A DNA stretch of 6,126 nt from an uncultured Bryobacteraceae bacterium (GTDB lineage Bacteria; Acidobacteriota; Terriglobia; Bryobacterales; Bryobacteraceae), in contig CAKZVG010000146.1 of assembly GCA_937921835.1 (NCBI GenBank), positions 1 through 6,126 of the forward strand, in the 5' to 3' direction. A program made the translations under genes and the position numbers. Of the stretch, positions 1-5,616 are shown piece by piece; within the stretch, counting starts at the first letter, position 1, and the number at the start of each line of letters is the position of its first letter. The notes beneath the pieces were generated by a model. The model searched no databases. It had not been told where the DNA came from and was given only the letters and a program-made list of their open reading frames with translations.

Positions 1-1
1 C

Positions 2-52
2 AAACTCACCGGCGGCAACGGAGAGCGGGTGGAACCGATGCCGGCCGCCTGA
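2..52 (+). CDS. Possible C-terminal tail of a gene cut by the left edge
   Basis: The plus-strand frame starting at base 2 reads 16 codons (KLTGGNGERVEPMPAA) and ends at a TGA at 50-52. The third codon positions are mostly G or C, as in the real genes of this window, so this could be the end of an upstream plus-strand gene. It would then converge on the minus-strand esterase gene. The segment is too short to identify a family, and open frames this short are common in GC-rich DNA. No function is assigned. It may equally be non-coding. Confidence 0.3.
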   Translation, partial: KLTGGNGERVEPMPAA

Positions 53-290
53 GCCGGCCCGGGCGCTGGAACTCGCCTGCCAGCGGCGAGTCCGCGAGCC
101 GTCCGGATGCCCTCCAAACCGCCAGCCCCAGCCCCAGCACCAGCACCAGGAACGCCAGCATCCCCACGGCGGTAAGCGCCGCGGGGGCATAGGCCGGAGT
201 CAGTATCTTCAGCCAGTGACGCCCGTCCTCCGGGTCCTGTCCGCCGCCCGGGGGGGCGGCCCGTAGCCATGCTGTTCGCTCCCCAGGGTT
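53..290. other. Intergenic stretch without a convincing gene
   Basis: This stretch lies between a possible plus-strand gene end and the stop of the minus-strand esterase gene. It contains a degenerate six-base repeat (CAGCCC twice, then CAGCAC twice) near 122-149 and a strong GC hairpin at 243-260. On the minus strand, the esterase frame stays open beyond the esterase stop until a TGA at 6-8. A GTG at 167-165 or an ATG at 161-159 could start a protein of about 53 residues there, with one hydrophobic segment (MLAFLVLVLGLGLAVW). That frame has no ribosome binding site. Its hydrophobic part comes largely from the CTGGTG/CTGGGG repeat, so I do not call it a gene. Confidence 0.5.
243..260 (-). terminator. 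GC-rich hairpin downstream of the esterase gene, weak terminator candidate
   Basis: GCCGCCC at 243-249 pairs perfectly with GGGCGGC at 254-260 around a GGGG loop, giving a seven-base-pair all-GC stem. It lies about 30 bases past the stop codon of the minus-strand esterase gene, a sensible place for transcript 3'-end formation. No T-run follows the stem on the minus strand, so it is not a standard Rho-independent terminator. It may instead stabilise the 3' end, or be chance in GC-rich DNA. Confidence 0.3.
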
Positions 291-1568
291 CTAGCGGCGC
301 TTCCAGTGCCTGGCGGCGAAGGCGAGATACTGCTCCCAGTCGAACGCCGCGACGGCGTGGCCGCCGCTGCGGACGTGGTAGGCGACGCCTCCCAGGACGG
401 GCTGGTTCACAGCCGGCATCTCGCTGGCCGGAAGCCCCTCGGCGCCGAGCAGCCGGTAGACCGGGCTGGCGTGAAGCGCGCCGAGGAATTCGCCGCGCGG
501 GTCGGCCCAGCGGTCCTCTTCGGCGCTGGCGACATACACTGGACGCGGCGCGATCAACGCGATGAGCAGGTGCTGGTCCACCGGCAGCGCGCTGACGGCG
601 TCGTTGTAGCGCTTGAAATTGCCCGCGAACCAGTGTGGGAACGAGGTGTTGATGCGCTTCACGGTCTCGCCGTACCAGCGCCGGGCCAGCGCCGCGCCGC
701 CTTCGCCGGAGTTGTTCGAGATGACGATCGAGAACCGCTCGTCCTGTGCGCCCGCCCACAAGGCGGTCTTGCCCAGGCGCGAATGGCCCATGACCGCCAC
801 GCGCCGCGCGTCGAGATCCGTGTCGGTCTCCAGGTAGTCCAGGGCGCGGCTGAGTCCCCACGCCCAGGCGCCGATGGACCCCCACTCGTCCGGCGCCGGG
901 CGGGTTTGCCCCGGCCGGTAGAAGATGGGATGAACGCCGTTCTGGAAGCCGTCGTCGTAGTCGGGATCGATGTCGCCGTAATAGATCGTCGCCAGGGCGT
1001 AGCCGCGCGCCAGGATCTTTTCCACTTGCCAGCTTTCGGCGGCGCGCCCGCGGGTGGCCTCGGTGGCCCGGTTTCCGGTGATGCCCGGGCCGGGACGCAT
1101 CCATTCCTTGGAGAGCGTGATGCCGGGATCGGAATGCACCGTGTGATTGCCGCCGAAGTTGAGCCCCAGAAACACCGGCACGGGCGGTTTCGCGTCCCGC
1201 GGACGGTAGATGAGGATCTGCATCTTCGGCCCGCTTTTGGAGCCCGTGAAGTAGACCGACACCTCCTTGCGCACCGCCTTGCCCCCGAGCGCCTGGCCTT
1301 CAAGCGACGTGGTTTCGAAGCTCATGCCCGCCGGGCGCCCCGGGCTGCGGCCGTAAACTTCGCTCTCGAAAAGCCCGAGGATCTCCGGCCGCCGCTTCTC
1401 GCGCCAGTCCCGCGCGTTCCTGACCCTCTCTCCGCTGCGCGTCACCAGCGGATCGGGAAGCGTGTAGCCGCCCACCTTCGATTCGTCGTAATTGATGCCG
1501 GGATCCTCCGGCTGCGCCAGGCATACCGCCGCGCACGCTGCCGCCAGCACCATCAGCCGCCGTGCCAT
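291..1568 (-). CDS. Secreted glucuronoyl esterase-like alpha/beta-hydrolase (CE15 type)
   Basis: The 425-residue protein is an exported serine esterase of the alpha/beta-hydrolase fold, most like carbohydrate esterase family 15. Members of that family split ester bonds between glucuronoxylan 4-O-methyl-glucuronate and lignin alcohols. Residues 1-18 (basic MARR, then an Ala/Leu/Val core) form a signal peptide, with likely cleavage near A18. The nucleophile elbow GHSRLGK has Ser263, followed by the Arg264 and Lys267 typical of CE15. His404 lies in [11 protein letters not shown], and an acidic cluster E350-E351-D352 lies in [11 protein letters not shown]. The position 23 residues after the nucleophile, where fungal CE15 enzymes have the catalytic Glu, is Asn286, so the acid probably comes from the cluster. 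Length is normal for a bacterial member. The ATG at 1568 has no clear Shine-Dalgarno sequence; the signal peptide supports it, and a second in-frame ATG is codon 6. The gene stands alone and is divergent from the NfeD-flotillin cluster. Pipelines often label such proteins acetylxylan esterase. Substrate is inferred from family only. Confidence 0.85.
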   Translation of the reverse strand: MARRLMVLAAACAAVCLAQPEDPGINYDESKVGGYTLPDPLVTRSGERVRNARDWREKRRPEILGLFESEVYGRSPGRPAGMSFETTSLEGQALGGKAVRKEVSVYFTGSKSGPKMQILIYRPRDAKPPVPVFLGLNFGGNHTVHSDPGITLSKEWMRPGPGITGNRATEATRGRAAESWQVEKILARGYALATIYYGDIDPDYDDGFQNGVHPIFYRPGQTRPAPDEWGSIGAWAWGLSRALDYLETDTDLDARRVAVMGHSRLGKTALWAGAQDERFSIVISNNSGEGGAALARRWYGETVKRINTSFPHWFAGNFKRYNDAVSALPVDQHLLIALIAPRPVYVASAEEDRWADPRGEFLGALHASPVYRLLGAEGLPASEMPAVNQPVLGGVAYHVRSGGHAVAAFDWEQYLAFAARHWKRR

Positions 1569-1621
1569 GTTGCCATGGTAGCTGTTCCGGCGTCCGCCCG
1601 CCCGCGCGGTCCCTGAAGACC

Positions 1622-1651
1622 TTGCGCCCGCCCGGTCCGCTCCGCTAGACT
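1622..1651 (+). promoter_or_regulatory. Candidate sigma70-type promoter for the NfeD-flotillin cluster
   Basis: TTGCGC at 1622-1627 and TAGACT at 1646-1651 are separated by 18 bases and resemble the -35 (TTGACA) and -10 (TATAAT) elements, matching at 3 and 4 of 6 positions. The -10 ends 24 bases before the GTG start at 1676, leaving a short leader that includes the ribosome binding site. The position in a 107-bp divergent intergenic region is right for a promoter. Matching was by eye against the E. coli consensus, and the organism's own consensus is unknown. Confidence 0.4.
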
Positions 1652-1661
1652 CAGGCAGATC

Positions 1662-1665
1662 GAGG
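1662..1665 (+). promoter_or_regulatory. Ribosome binding site supporting a GTG start
   Basis: GAGG lies 10 bases before the GTG at 1676-1678. The same reading frame has a TAG stop at 1646-1648 and no ATG, GTG or TTG between that stop and 1676. The GTG is therefore the first possible start of the NfeD-like gene, and this motif supports its use. Confidence 0.5.
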
Positions 1666-1675
1666 CGAACTTCCG

Positions 1676-2221
1676 GTGCCTGACTTCCTCACGCAAGTCT
1701 CCGCGTTCACCGTCTTCCTGTGCATCGCCGCCCTGGGGTTTCTGTTCCTGCTGGTTTCGCTGGTTTTCGGCGAAGTGTTCGAGCACCTGGGCGACGGTGC
1801 GTTCGAGCACGATTTCGACCACAGCGGCCCAAGCTTCTTCAGCGTCCGCATCCTCAGCGTGTTCGTGACCGCGTTCGGCGGCTTTGGGGCGGTGGGGACA
1901 CACTACGGGCTGCCGGTGCCCGGCGCGTCCGCCCTGGGTTTTGGCAGCGGCCTTTTGTTTGCCTCGATCATTTTCGCCTTCGCGCGTTTTCTCTTTTCCC
2001 AGCAGGCGACCACCGAGGTCCGCTCCTCCGACATCGTCGGGCAGACGGCCTGGATCGTGGTCTCGATTCCCAAGGGCGGCGTCGGGCAGGTGCGCTGCCG
2101 CGTGGGCGAGGAGTTGATCGACAAGATGGCCCGCTCGGCCGACGGCAGTCCGATTCCCGAAAACGCGATCGTCAAGGTTCAGGACGTTGTGGGAGAGTTC
2201 GTGATCGTGCGCCCGGAATAG
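1676..2221 (+). CDS. NfeD-like membrane protein, flotillin partner (YuaF-like)
   Basis: This 181-residue protein resembles YuaF-type NfeD proteins, which sit in the cytoplasmic membrane and partner with flotillins. Hydrophobic segments lie at about 10-31, 57-76 and 84-107. The C-terminal part, about 118-180, is predicted beta-strand rich and fits the soluble OB-fold domain of the family ([11 protein letters not shown], then [13 protein letters not shown]). The loop between the first two segments (residues 33-49) is rich in Glu, Asp and His. Phrases such as [20 protein letters not shown] are typical of YuaF-like proteins. It lacks the N-terminal ClpP-like protease domain of long NfeD proteins, so it is the short, non-proteolytic class. 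Translation starts at GTG. The flotillin gene begins 18 bases after its stop, and this adjacency is the strongest functional clue. In Bacillus subtilis the equivalent pair lies in an operon and has been linked to membrane fluidity and stress. The exact role here is inferred. Confidence 0.85.
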   Translation: MPDFLTQVSAFTVFLCIAALGFLFLLVSLVFGEVFEHLGDGAFEHDFDHSGPSFFSVRILSVFVTAFGGFGAVGTHYGLPVPGASALGFGSGLLFASIIFAFARFLFSQQATTEVRSSDIVGQTAWIVVSIPKGGVGQVRCRVGEELIDKMARSADGSPIPENAIVKVQDVVGEFVIVRPE

Positions 2222-2228
2222 GTCCCGC

Positions 2229-2236
2229 AAGGAGAT
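2229..2236 (+). promoter_or_regulatory. Strong ribosome binding site for flotillin
   Basis: AAGGAGAT ends three bases before the ATG at 2240. It is the best Shine-Dalgarno match in the window and fixes the flotillin start. It lies in the 18-base gap after the NfeD-like stop, and its strength suggests flotillin is translated more efficiently than the GTG-started gene before it. Confidence 0.75.
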
Positions 2237-2239
2237 CTC

Positions 2240-3790
2240 ATGTTCGAACAACTGTCGCAGCTTCTGCTGCCCTTCATCATCCTGTTTGTGCTGCTGGCGA
2301 TGTTCATCGCGGCGGCGCTCTTCGCGCGCAACTACCTGAAAGTCCCGCCGAACCTGGTGGCGGTGTTGAGCGGCCGCAAGCGCAAACTCCCGGACGGGCG
2401 GGTGGTGGGCTACCGCATGGTGCGCGGGGGCGCCGCGCTGCGCATTCCGCTGCTCGAAAAAGTCGACTACCTGTCGCTGAACGTCATCACCATCCCGCTT
2501 GAAATCCGCCGCGCCTACACCGTGCAGGGCGTGCCCGTGTCGGTGAAGGCGGTGGCCAACGTGAAGATCCGCAGCGACGAGATGTCGCTGCACGCGGCCG
2601 CGGAACGCTTCCTCGGGATGACCCACGCCAACATCCAGCAGGTGATCTTCCAGACGCTCGAAGGCCACCTGCGCTCGATCCTCGGCAACCTGACGGTGGA
2701 GGAAGTCAACAGCGACCGGCAGAGCTTCGCCCAGAAGCTCACCAGCGAGGCGGCCGCGGATCTCGAAAAGATGGGCCTGGGCGTGGACGTGCTCACCATC
2801 CAGGAAGTGAGCGACGACGAAGAGTACCTCAACGCGCTGGGCAAACGCCGCACGGCCGAGGTCAAGCGCGACGCCATTATCGGCGAGGCGGAGGCCAACC
2901 GCGACGCGAAGATCAAGTCCGCGCTGGCCATGCAGGAAGGCGAGCGCGCCAAGCTCTCGGCGGAAGCCGAGATCGCCCAGGCGCAGCGCGACTTCCAGAT
3001 CCGGCAGGCGCAATACCAGGCCGAAGTGGAGACCGAAAAGGCGCGCGCCAAGCAGGCCGGTCCGCTGGCCGAAGCCAAAGCGCGCCAGTCCGTGGTGGTC
3101 GAGGAGGTGCGCGTCGAACGCCAGCGCACGCAGGAAATGATCGCGGTGCAGGAACAGGAAGTGATGCGGCGGCAGAAGGAACTGGAGGCCACCGTGATCA
3201 AGCCGGCCGATGCGGAACGCCAGGCGGCGGTGGTGCGCGCCGAAGCGGAAAAGCTGTCGGCGGTGCTCGAAGCCGAGGGCAAACGAAGCGCGCTGATCGC
3301 CCTGGCCGAGGCCGAGCAGGAGCGGCTGCGCAAGGAAGGCGCCGGACGGGCCTCGGCCCTGGAGGCCGAAGGCCGCGCGGAGGCGGCCAAAATCGAAGCC
3401 ATCGGCCTGGCGCAGGCCAAGGCCATCGAGGCGCAAGGCGTCGCCGAAGCCGCCGCCATCCTGCGCAAAGCCGAAGCCTGGAAGGAATTCAACGAAGCCG
3501 CCCGCCTGCAAACCGTGCTGGAAAAGCTGCCGCCGATTCTCCAGGCTTCGACCGGCATCTTCGGCGCCGTCGCCGCGCCGCTCGGCAACATCGACAAGCT
3601 GGTGGTGATCGACCAAGGATCCGGCAACAACGCGGCCTCCGGCGCGGCGCGGGTGGCGCAGACCGCCCCGGCGATCATCTTCAACCTGCTCCAGCAGATG
3701 CAGGCTCTCGGCCTGGACGTGCCCGCGCTGCTGGCTCAGTTGGGCGGCGTCAAGGAAAAGCCCGCCGCCGAAGCCGCACCGAAGCTTTGA
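2240..3790 (+). CDS. Flotillin-like SPFH/Band 7 protein (FloT/YuaG type)
   Basis: The 516-residue protein is a bacterial flotillin, a scaffold that assembles into large oligomers at the inner face of the membrane and organises functional membrane microdomains. Residues 9-29 form an N-terminal hydrophobic membrane anchor. The SPFH/Band 7 domain spans about 35-200, with family-typical stretches such as PPNLVAVLSG, RIPLLEKVDYLSL, TVQGVPVSVKAVANVKI and GVDVLTIQEVSD. A long Glu/Ala/Lys/Arg-rich coiled coil follows at about 205-420, including the EA-type repeats of flotillins and an 11-residue periodic tract at 363-406. A less charged tail (about 430-500) contains PAIIFNLLQQMQALGLDVPALLAQ, which may be an oligomerisation segment. 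The length fits YuaG/FloT (about 500 residues) better than FloA (about 330). The gene follows its NfeD-like partner, probably in one operon, and endonuclease III starts 7 bases after its stop. Family assignment is secure; cargo proteins and physiological role are unknown. Confidence 0.93.
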   Translation: MFEQLSQLLLPFIILFVLLAMFIAAALFARNYLKVPPNLVAVLSGRKRKLPDGRVVGYRMVRGGAALRIPLLEKVDYLSLNVITIPLEIRRAYTVQGVPVSVKAVANVKIRSDEMSLHAAAERFLGMTHANIQQVIFQTLEGHLRSILGNLTVEEVNSDRQSFAQKLTSEAAADLEKMGLGVDVLTIQEVSDDEEYLNALGKRRTAEVKRDAIIGEAEANRDAKIKSALAMQEGERAKLSAEAEIAQAQRDFQIRQAQYQAEVETEKARAKQAGPLAEAKARQSVVVEEVRVERQRTQEMIAVQEQEVMRRQKELEATVIKPADAERQAAVVRAEAEKLSAVLEAEGKRSALIALAEAEQERLRKEGAGRASALEAEGRAEAAKIEAIGLAQAKAIEAQGVAEAAAILRKAEAWKEFNEAARLQTVLEKLPPILQASTGIFGAVAAPLGNIDKLVVIDQGSGNNAASGAARVAQTAPAIIFNLLQQMQALGLDVPALLAQLGGVKEKPAAEAAPKL

Positions 3791-3797
3791 AGCCGCG

Positions 3798-4478
3798 ATG
3801 AAGGATTCCCGCCTGGCCGCGAAACGCCCGCGCACGGCCGCCGAGCGCAAGCAGCGCCTCGAAGAGATCCTCGCGCTGCTCGACGAGATGTATCCCGCCG
3901 CCACCTGCGCGCTCGAACATCGCGGCCCCTGGCAGCTTCTGGTGGCGACCATCCTCTCGGCGCAGTGCACCGACAAGCGGGTCAACATGGTGACGCCGGG
4001 GCTGTTCCGCAAATACCCCACCATCGGAGACTTCGCCCGCGCTTCCCAGGAGGAACTGGCGCGCGACATCCTGTCCACGGGCTTCTACAACAACAAGGCC
4101 AAGGCGATCATCGGCGCCGCCCGTAAGATCCTGGATGACTTCGGCGGCCAGGTGCCCCGCACCATCGAGGAACTCACCACCGTTCCCGGCGCGGCGCGGA
4201 AAACCGCCAACGTGGTGCTCGGCACTGCCTACGGCATCGCCTCCGGCGTGGTCGTCGATACCCACGTGCAGCGCGTCGCGCGGCGCCTCGATCTCACCCG
4301 GCACACCAACCCGGAGAAGATCGAACAAGACCTGATGCGGGCGATTCCCAGGGACCGCTGGATCCGGTTCTCGCACCAGATCATCCACCACGGCCGGGCG
4401 CTCTGCCAGGCGCGCAAGCCCAAGTGCGAGGCGTGCCGGTTGTCGCCGCTATGCTACGCCGGGGACAAGACGGCGTAG
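3798..4478 (+). CDS. nth: Endonuclease III, DNA glycosylase/AP lyase
   Basis: This 226-residue enzyme removes oxidised pyrimidines from DNA and cleaves the resulting abasic site in base-excision repair in the cytoplasm. The LLVATILSAQCTD region (48-59) matches the family signature. The helix-hairpin-helix motif at about 125-141 reads LTTVPGAARKTANVVL and contains catalytic Lys135. Asp154 in VVVDTHVQR is the catalytic aspartate. Cys203, Cys210, Cys213 and Cys219, with spacing C-x6-C-x2-C-x5-C, form the [4Fe-4S] loop near the C-terminus. E. coli Nth has 211 residues; the difference is mainly a basic N-terminal extension of about 20 residues. The hairpin has Ala-Ala where E. coli has Val-Gly. 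The ATG at 3798 lies 7 bases after the flotillin stop and has no clear Shine-Dalgarno sequence, which suggests translation by re-initiation within the operon. The gene ends 28 bases before the stop of the convergent propeller gene. Confidence 0.96.
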   Translation: MKDSRLAAKRPRTAAERKQRLEEILALLDEMYPAATCALEHRGPWQLLVATILSAQCTDKRVNMVTPGLFRKYPTIGDFARASQEELARDILSTGFYNNKAKAIIGAARKILDDFGGQVPRTIEELTTVPGAARKTANVVLGTAYGIASGVVVDTHVQRVARRLDLTRHTNPEKIEQDLMRAIPRDRWIRFSHQIIHHGRALCQARKPKCEACRLSPLCYAGDKTA

Positions 4479-4506
4479 CGATCCGAAACCCGTGGCAAAC
4501 CGGGCG

Positions 4507-5616
4507 CTACTCCGCGGCCAGCTTCAAGATCATCCCGGAATCGGTGGCGGCCCAGACCTCCGCGCCCGCCGCGGCGAGCATGGCGCGGTGTCCGAAGGCC
4601 CGGTAGTCGACTGGCATCTCGGCCCAATCGCCGCCGCCGGCGAGCGTCAGAATCCTCAGCTTGCCGGGAACCGGCGAACTGCGCAGCGTGCCCGCGGGCT
4701 CGATGGCGGCCAGGTAGGCGGGGCCGCCGGGGACCGGAAGCACGTCCGTCACCGCCCGGTCCTTGCGCCGGAAGGCGCGCTCGGACTTCCCCGTCCGGAG
4801 GTCGATGCGGAACACCTCGGACGGCCACTCGAACGAGTCCTGGAATTCGATGAGCGCCAAGCCTTGCAAATCCGGCGTCAGCCGCAGCCGCGTCACCTGG
4901 CCGAACATTGAGGTGGCCGACGTTCGCCAGGTGCCGCCGCCATCGCGCGTCTCCAGGAAAACCGACATCGCCGGCCACTCCCGGCGGCGTCCTGTCCGCT
5001 CGGGTTCCATCCAGTCCGGCAGCCCGCGGTTCTCGCCCCGTCTGGGCGGGCGGCTGGCGCCGACGATCATCCCCACCTTCGGGCCCAGGAAGTCGATCCA
5101 GGTGTAGGCCGTGTTTTCGGCCTTGGTTTGCGGCTCCGCCGCCGCCTTCACCGGCGTCCAAACCTCGCCGCCGTCGGAGGTCTCCCAGACCGCCTTCGGC
5201 GCTCCCACGGCCCAGCCGCGGTTGGCGTCGGCAAAGTAGACCCGCAGCACGCCCTCCAGTCTCCCGAGCCGCTTCCAGGACCTGCCCGAGTCCTCGCTGC
5301 GCCAGACGCCGCTGGCGGTCACCATCCATCCGCGGGTCTCGTTCAGAAAGAAGACCGAACGGCAAAGCTCCTTCGCCCCGACGAACTCCCAGCGCCCGCC
5401 TCCGTCCGCCGTCAGCAGCACCACCGGCTTCCGGCGCCCGTCCTGAAGCAGAGCTCCGCAGGCGATGCCGCGCCGCGCCGCCGGGAACGCGAGATCCTGC
5501 AAGAACAGCTTCGAATCGTCTTGGTCGTGGAAGAACTGGAGCTTCCAGCGAGGTTCCCCGGCCGCGGCCAGCGGAACCAGAAGCGCCAGCAAGGCGGTTG
5601 CGAGGGAACGGATCAT
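4507..5616 (-). CDS. Exported Asp-box (BNR/YCF48-like) beta-propeller protein
   Basis: Starting at the ATG at 5616-5614, the product has 369 residues. It begins with a signal peptide (MIRSLATALLALLVPLAAA) and a likely cleavage after A19, so it is exported to the periplasm or beyond. At least four Asp-box motifs of the form S/T-x-D-x-G-x-x-W occur: TADGGGRW at 69-76, SEDSGRSW at 107-114, TSDGGEVW at 146-153 and TRDGGGTW at 223-230. Such motifs mark blades of a beta-propeller, as in sialidase-like and YCF48/HCF136-type proteins. Paired phrases such as TRGWMVTASGVW and NRGWAVGAPKAVW add to this. No sialidase catalytic set was recognised, so an enzymatic role is not claimed; protein binding or assembly is more likely. 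An in-frame start at 5727 exists, but it would put 37 non-hydrophobic residues before the signal peptide and overlap the GAF gene by 115 bases. The chosen start overlaps the GAF stop by four bases, so the two are probably translationally coupled. Function is unknown. Confidence 0.82.
   Translation of the reverse strand: MIRSLATALLALLVPLAAAGEPRWKLQFFHDQDDSKLFLQDLAFPAARRGIACGALLQDGRRKPVVLLTADGGGRWEFVGAKELCRSVFFLNETRGWMVTASGVWRSEDSGRSWKRLGRLEGVLRVYFADANRGWAVGAPKAVWETSDGGEVWTPVKAAAEPQTKAENTAYTWIDFLGPKVGMIVGASRPPRRGENRGLPDWMEPERTGRRREWPAMSVFLETRDGGGTWRTSATSMFGQVTRLRLTPDLQGLALIEFQDSFEWPSEVFRIDLRTGKSERAFRRKDRAVTDVLPVPGGPAYLAAIEPAGTLRSSPVPGKLRILTLAGGGDWAEMPVDYRAFGHRAMLAAAGAEVWAATDSGMILKLAAE
5613..5616 (-). 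other. ATGA stop-start overlap coupling the GAF and propeller genes
   Basis: Read on the minus strand, the four bases form ATGA: the ATG (5616-5614) starts the exported propeller protein and the TGA (5615-5613) ends the GAF protein. Such overlaps usually signal re-initiation by the same ribosome and membership in one operon. No strong Shine-Dalgarno sequence precedes this ATG, which fits coupling. Confidence 0.75.

Noticed and set aside
6..167. A small minus-strand membrane protein of about 53 residues
   Set aside because: The single hydrophobic stretch comes mostly from a CTGGTG/CTGGGG repeat, there is no ribosome binding site, and it would overlap the possible plus-strand gene end.
1569..1580. 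Leaderless promoter for the esterase, with TACCAT just before its ATG
   Set aside because: The -10-like hexamer sits at a distance that would put the transcript start at the ATG, but there is no -35 match in the GC-only sequence upstream. A single 4-of-6 hexamer is not enough.
306..1616. A 436-residue open frame on the plus strand
   Set aside because: It is the complement of the well-supported CE15-type esterase gene. Its product is Arg/Ala/Pro-rich, has no recognisable domain, and has no ribosome binding site.
1553..4078. An 841-residue open frame on the minus strand, the longest in the window
   Set aside because: It lies antisense to the NfeD-like gene, the flotillin and part of endonuclease III, all with clear families. 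Its product is a His/Arg/Leu/Phe-rich string with no domain, as expected for an antisense frame of GC-rich, Glu/Ala-rich coding DNA.
4479..4506. Bidirectional terminator between the convergent nth and propeller genes
   Set aside because: Only a four-base stem (CCCG at 4489-4492 with CGGG at 4501-4504) is visible, without a T-run on either strand. This is too weak to call.
4454..5365. A 303-residue minus-strand frame inside the propeller gene
   Set aside because: It overlaps the propeller gene on the same strand in another frame, and its product is Arg/Gly-rich low-complexity sequence. The other frame has a signal peptide and four Asp boxes.
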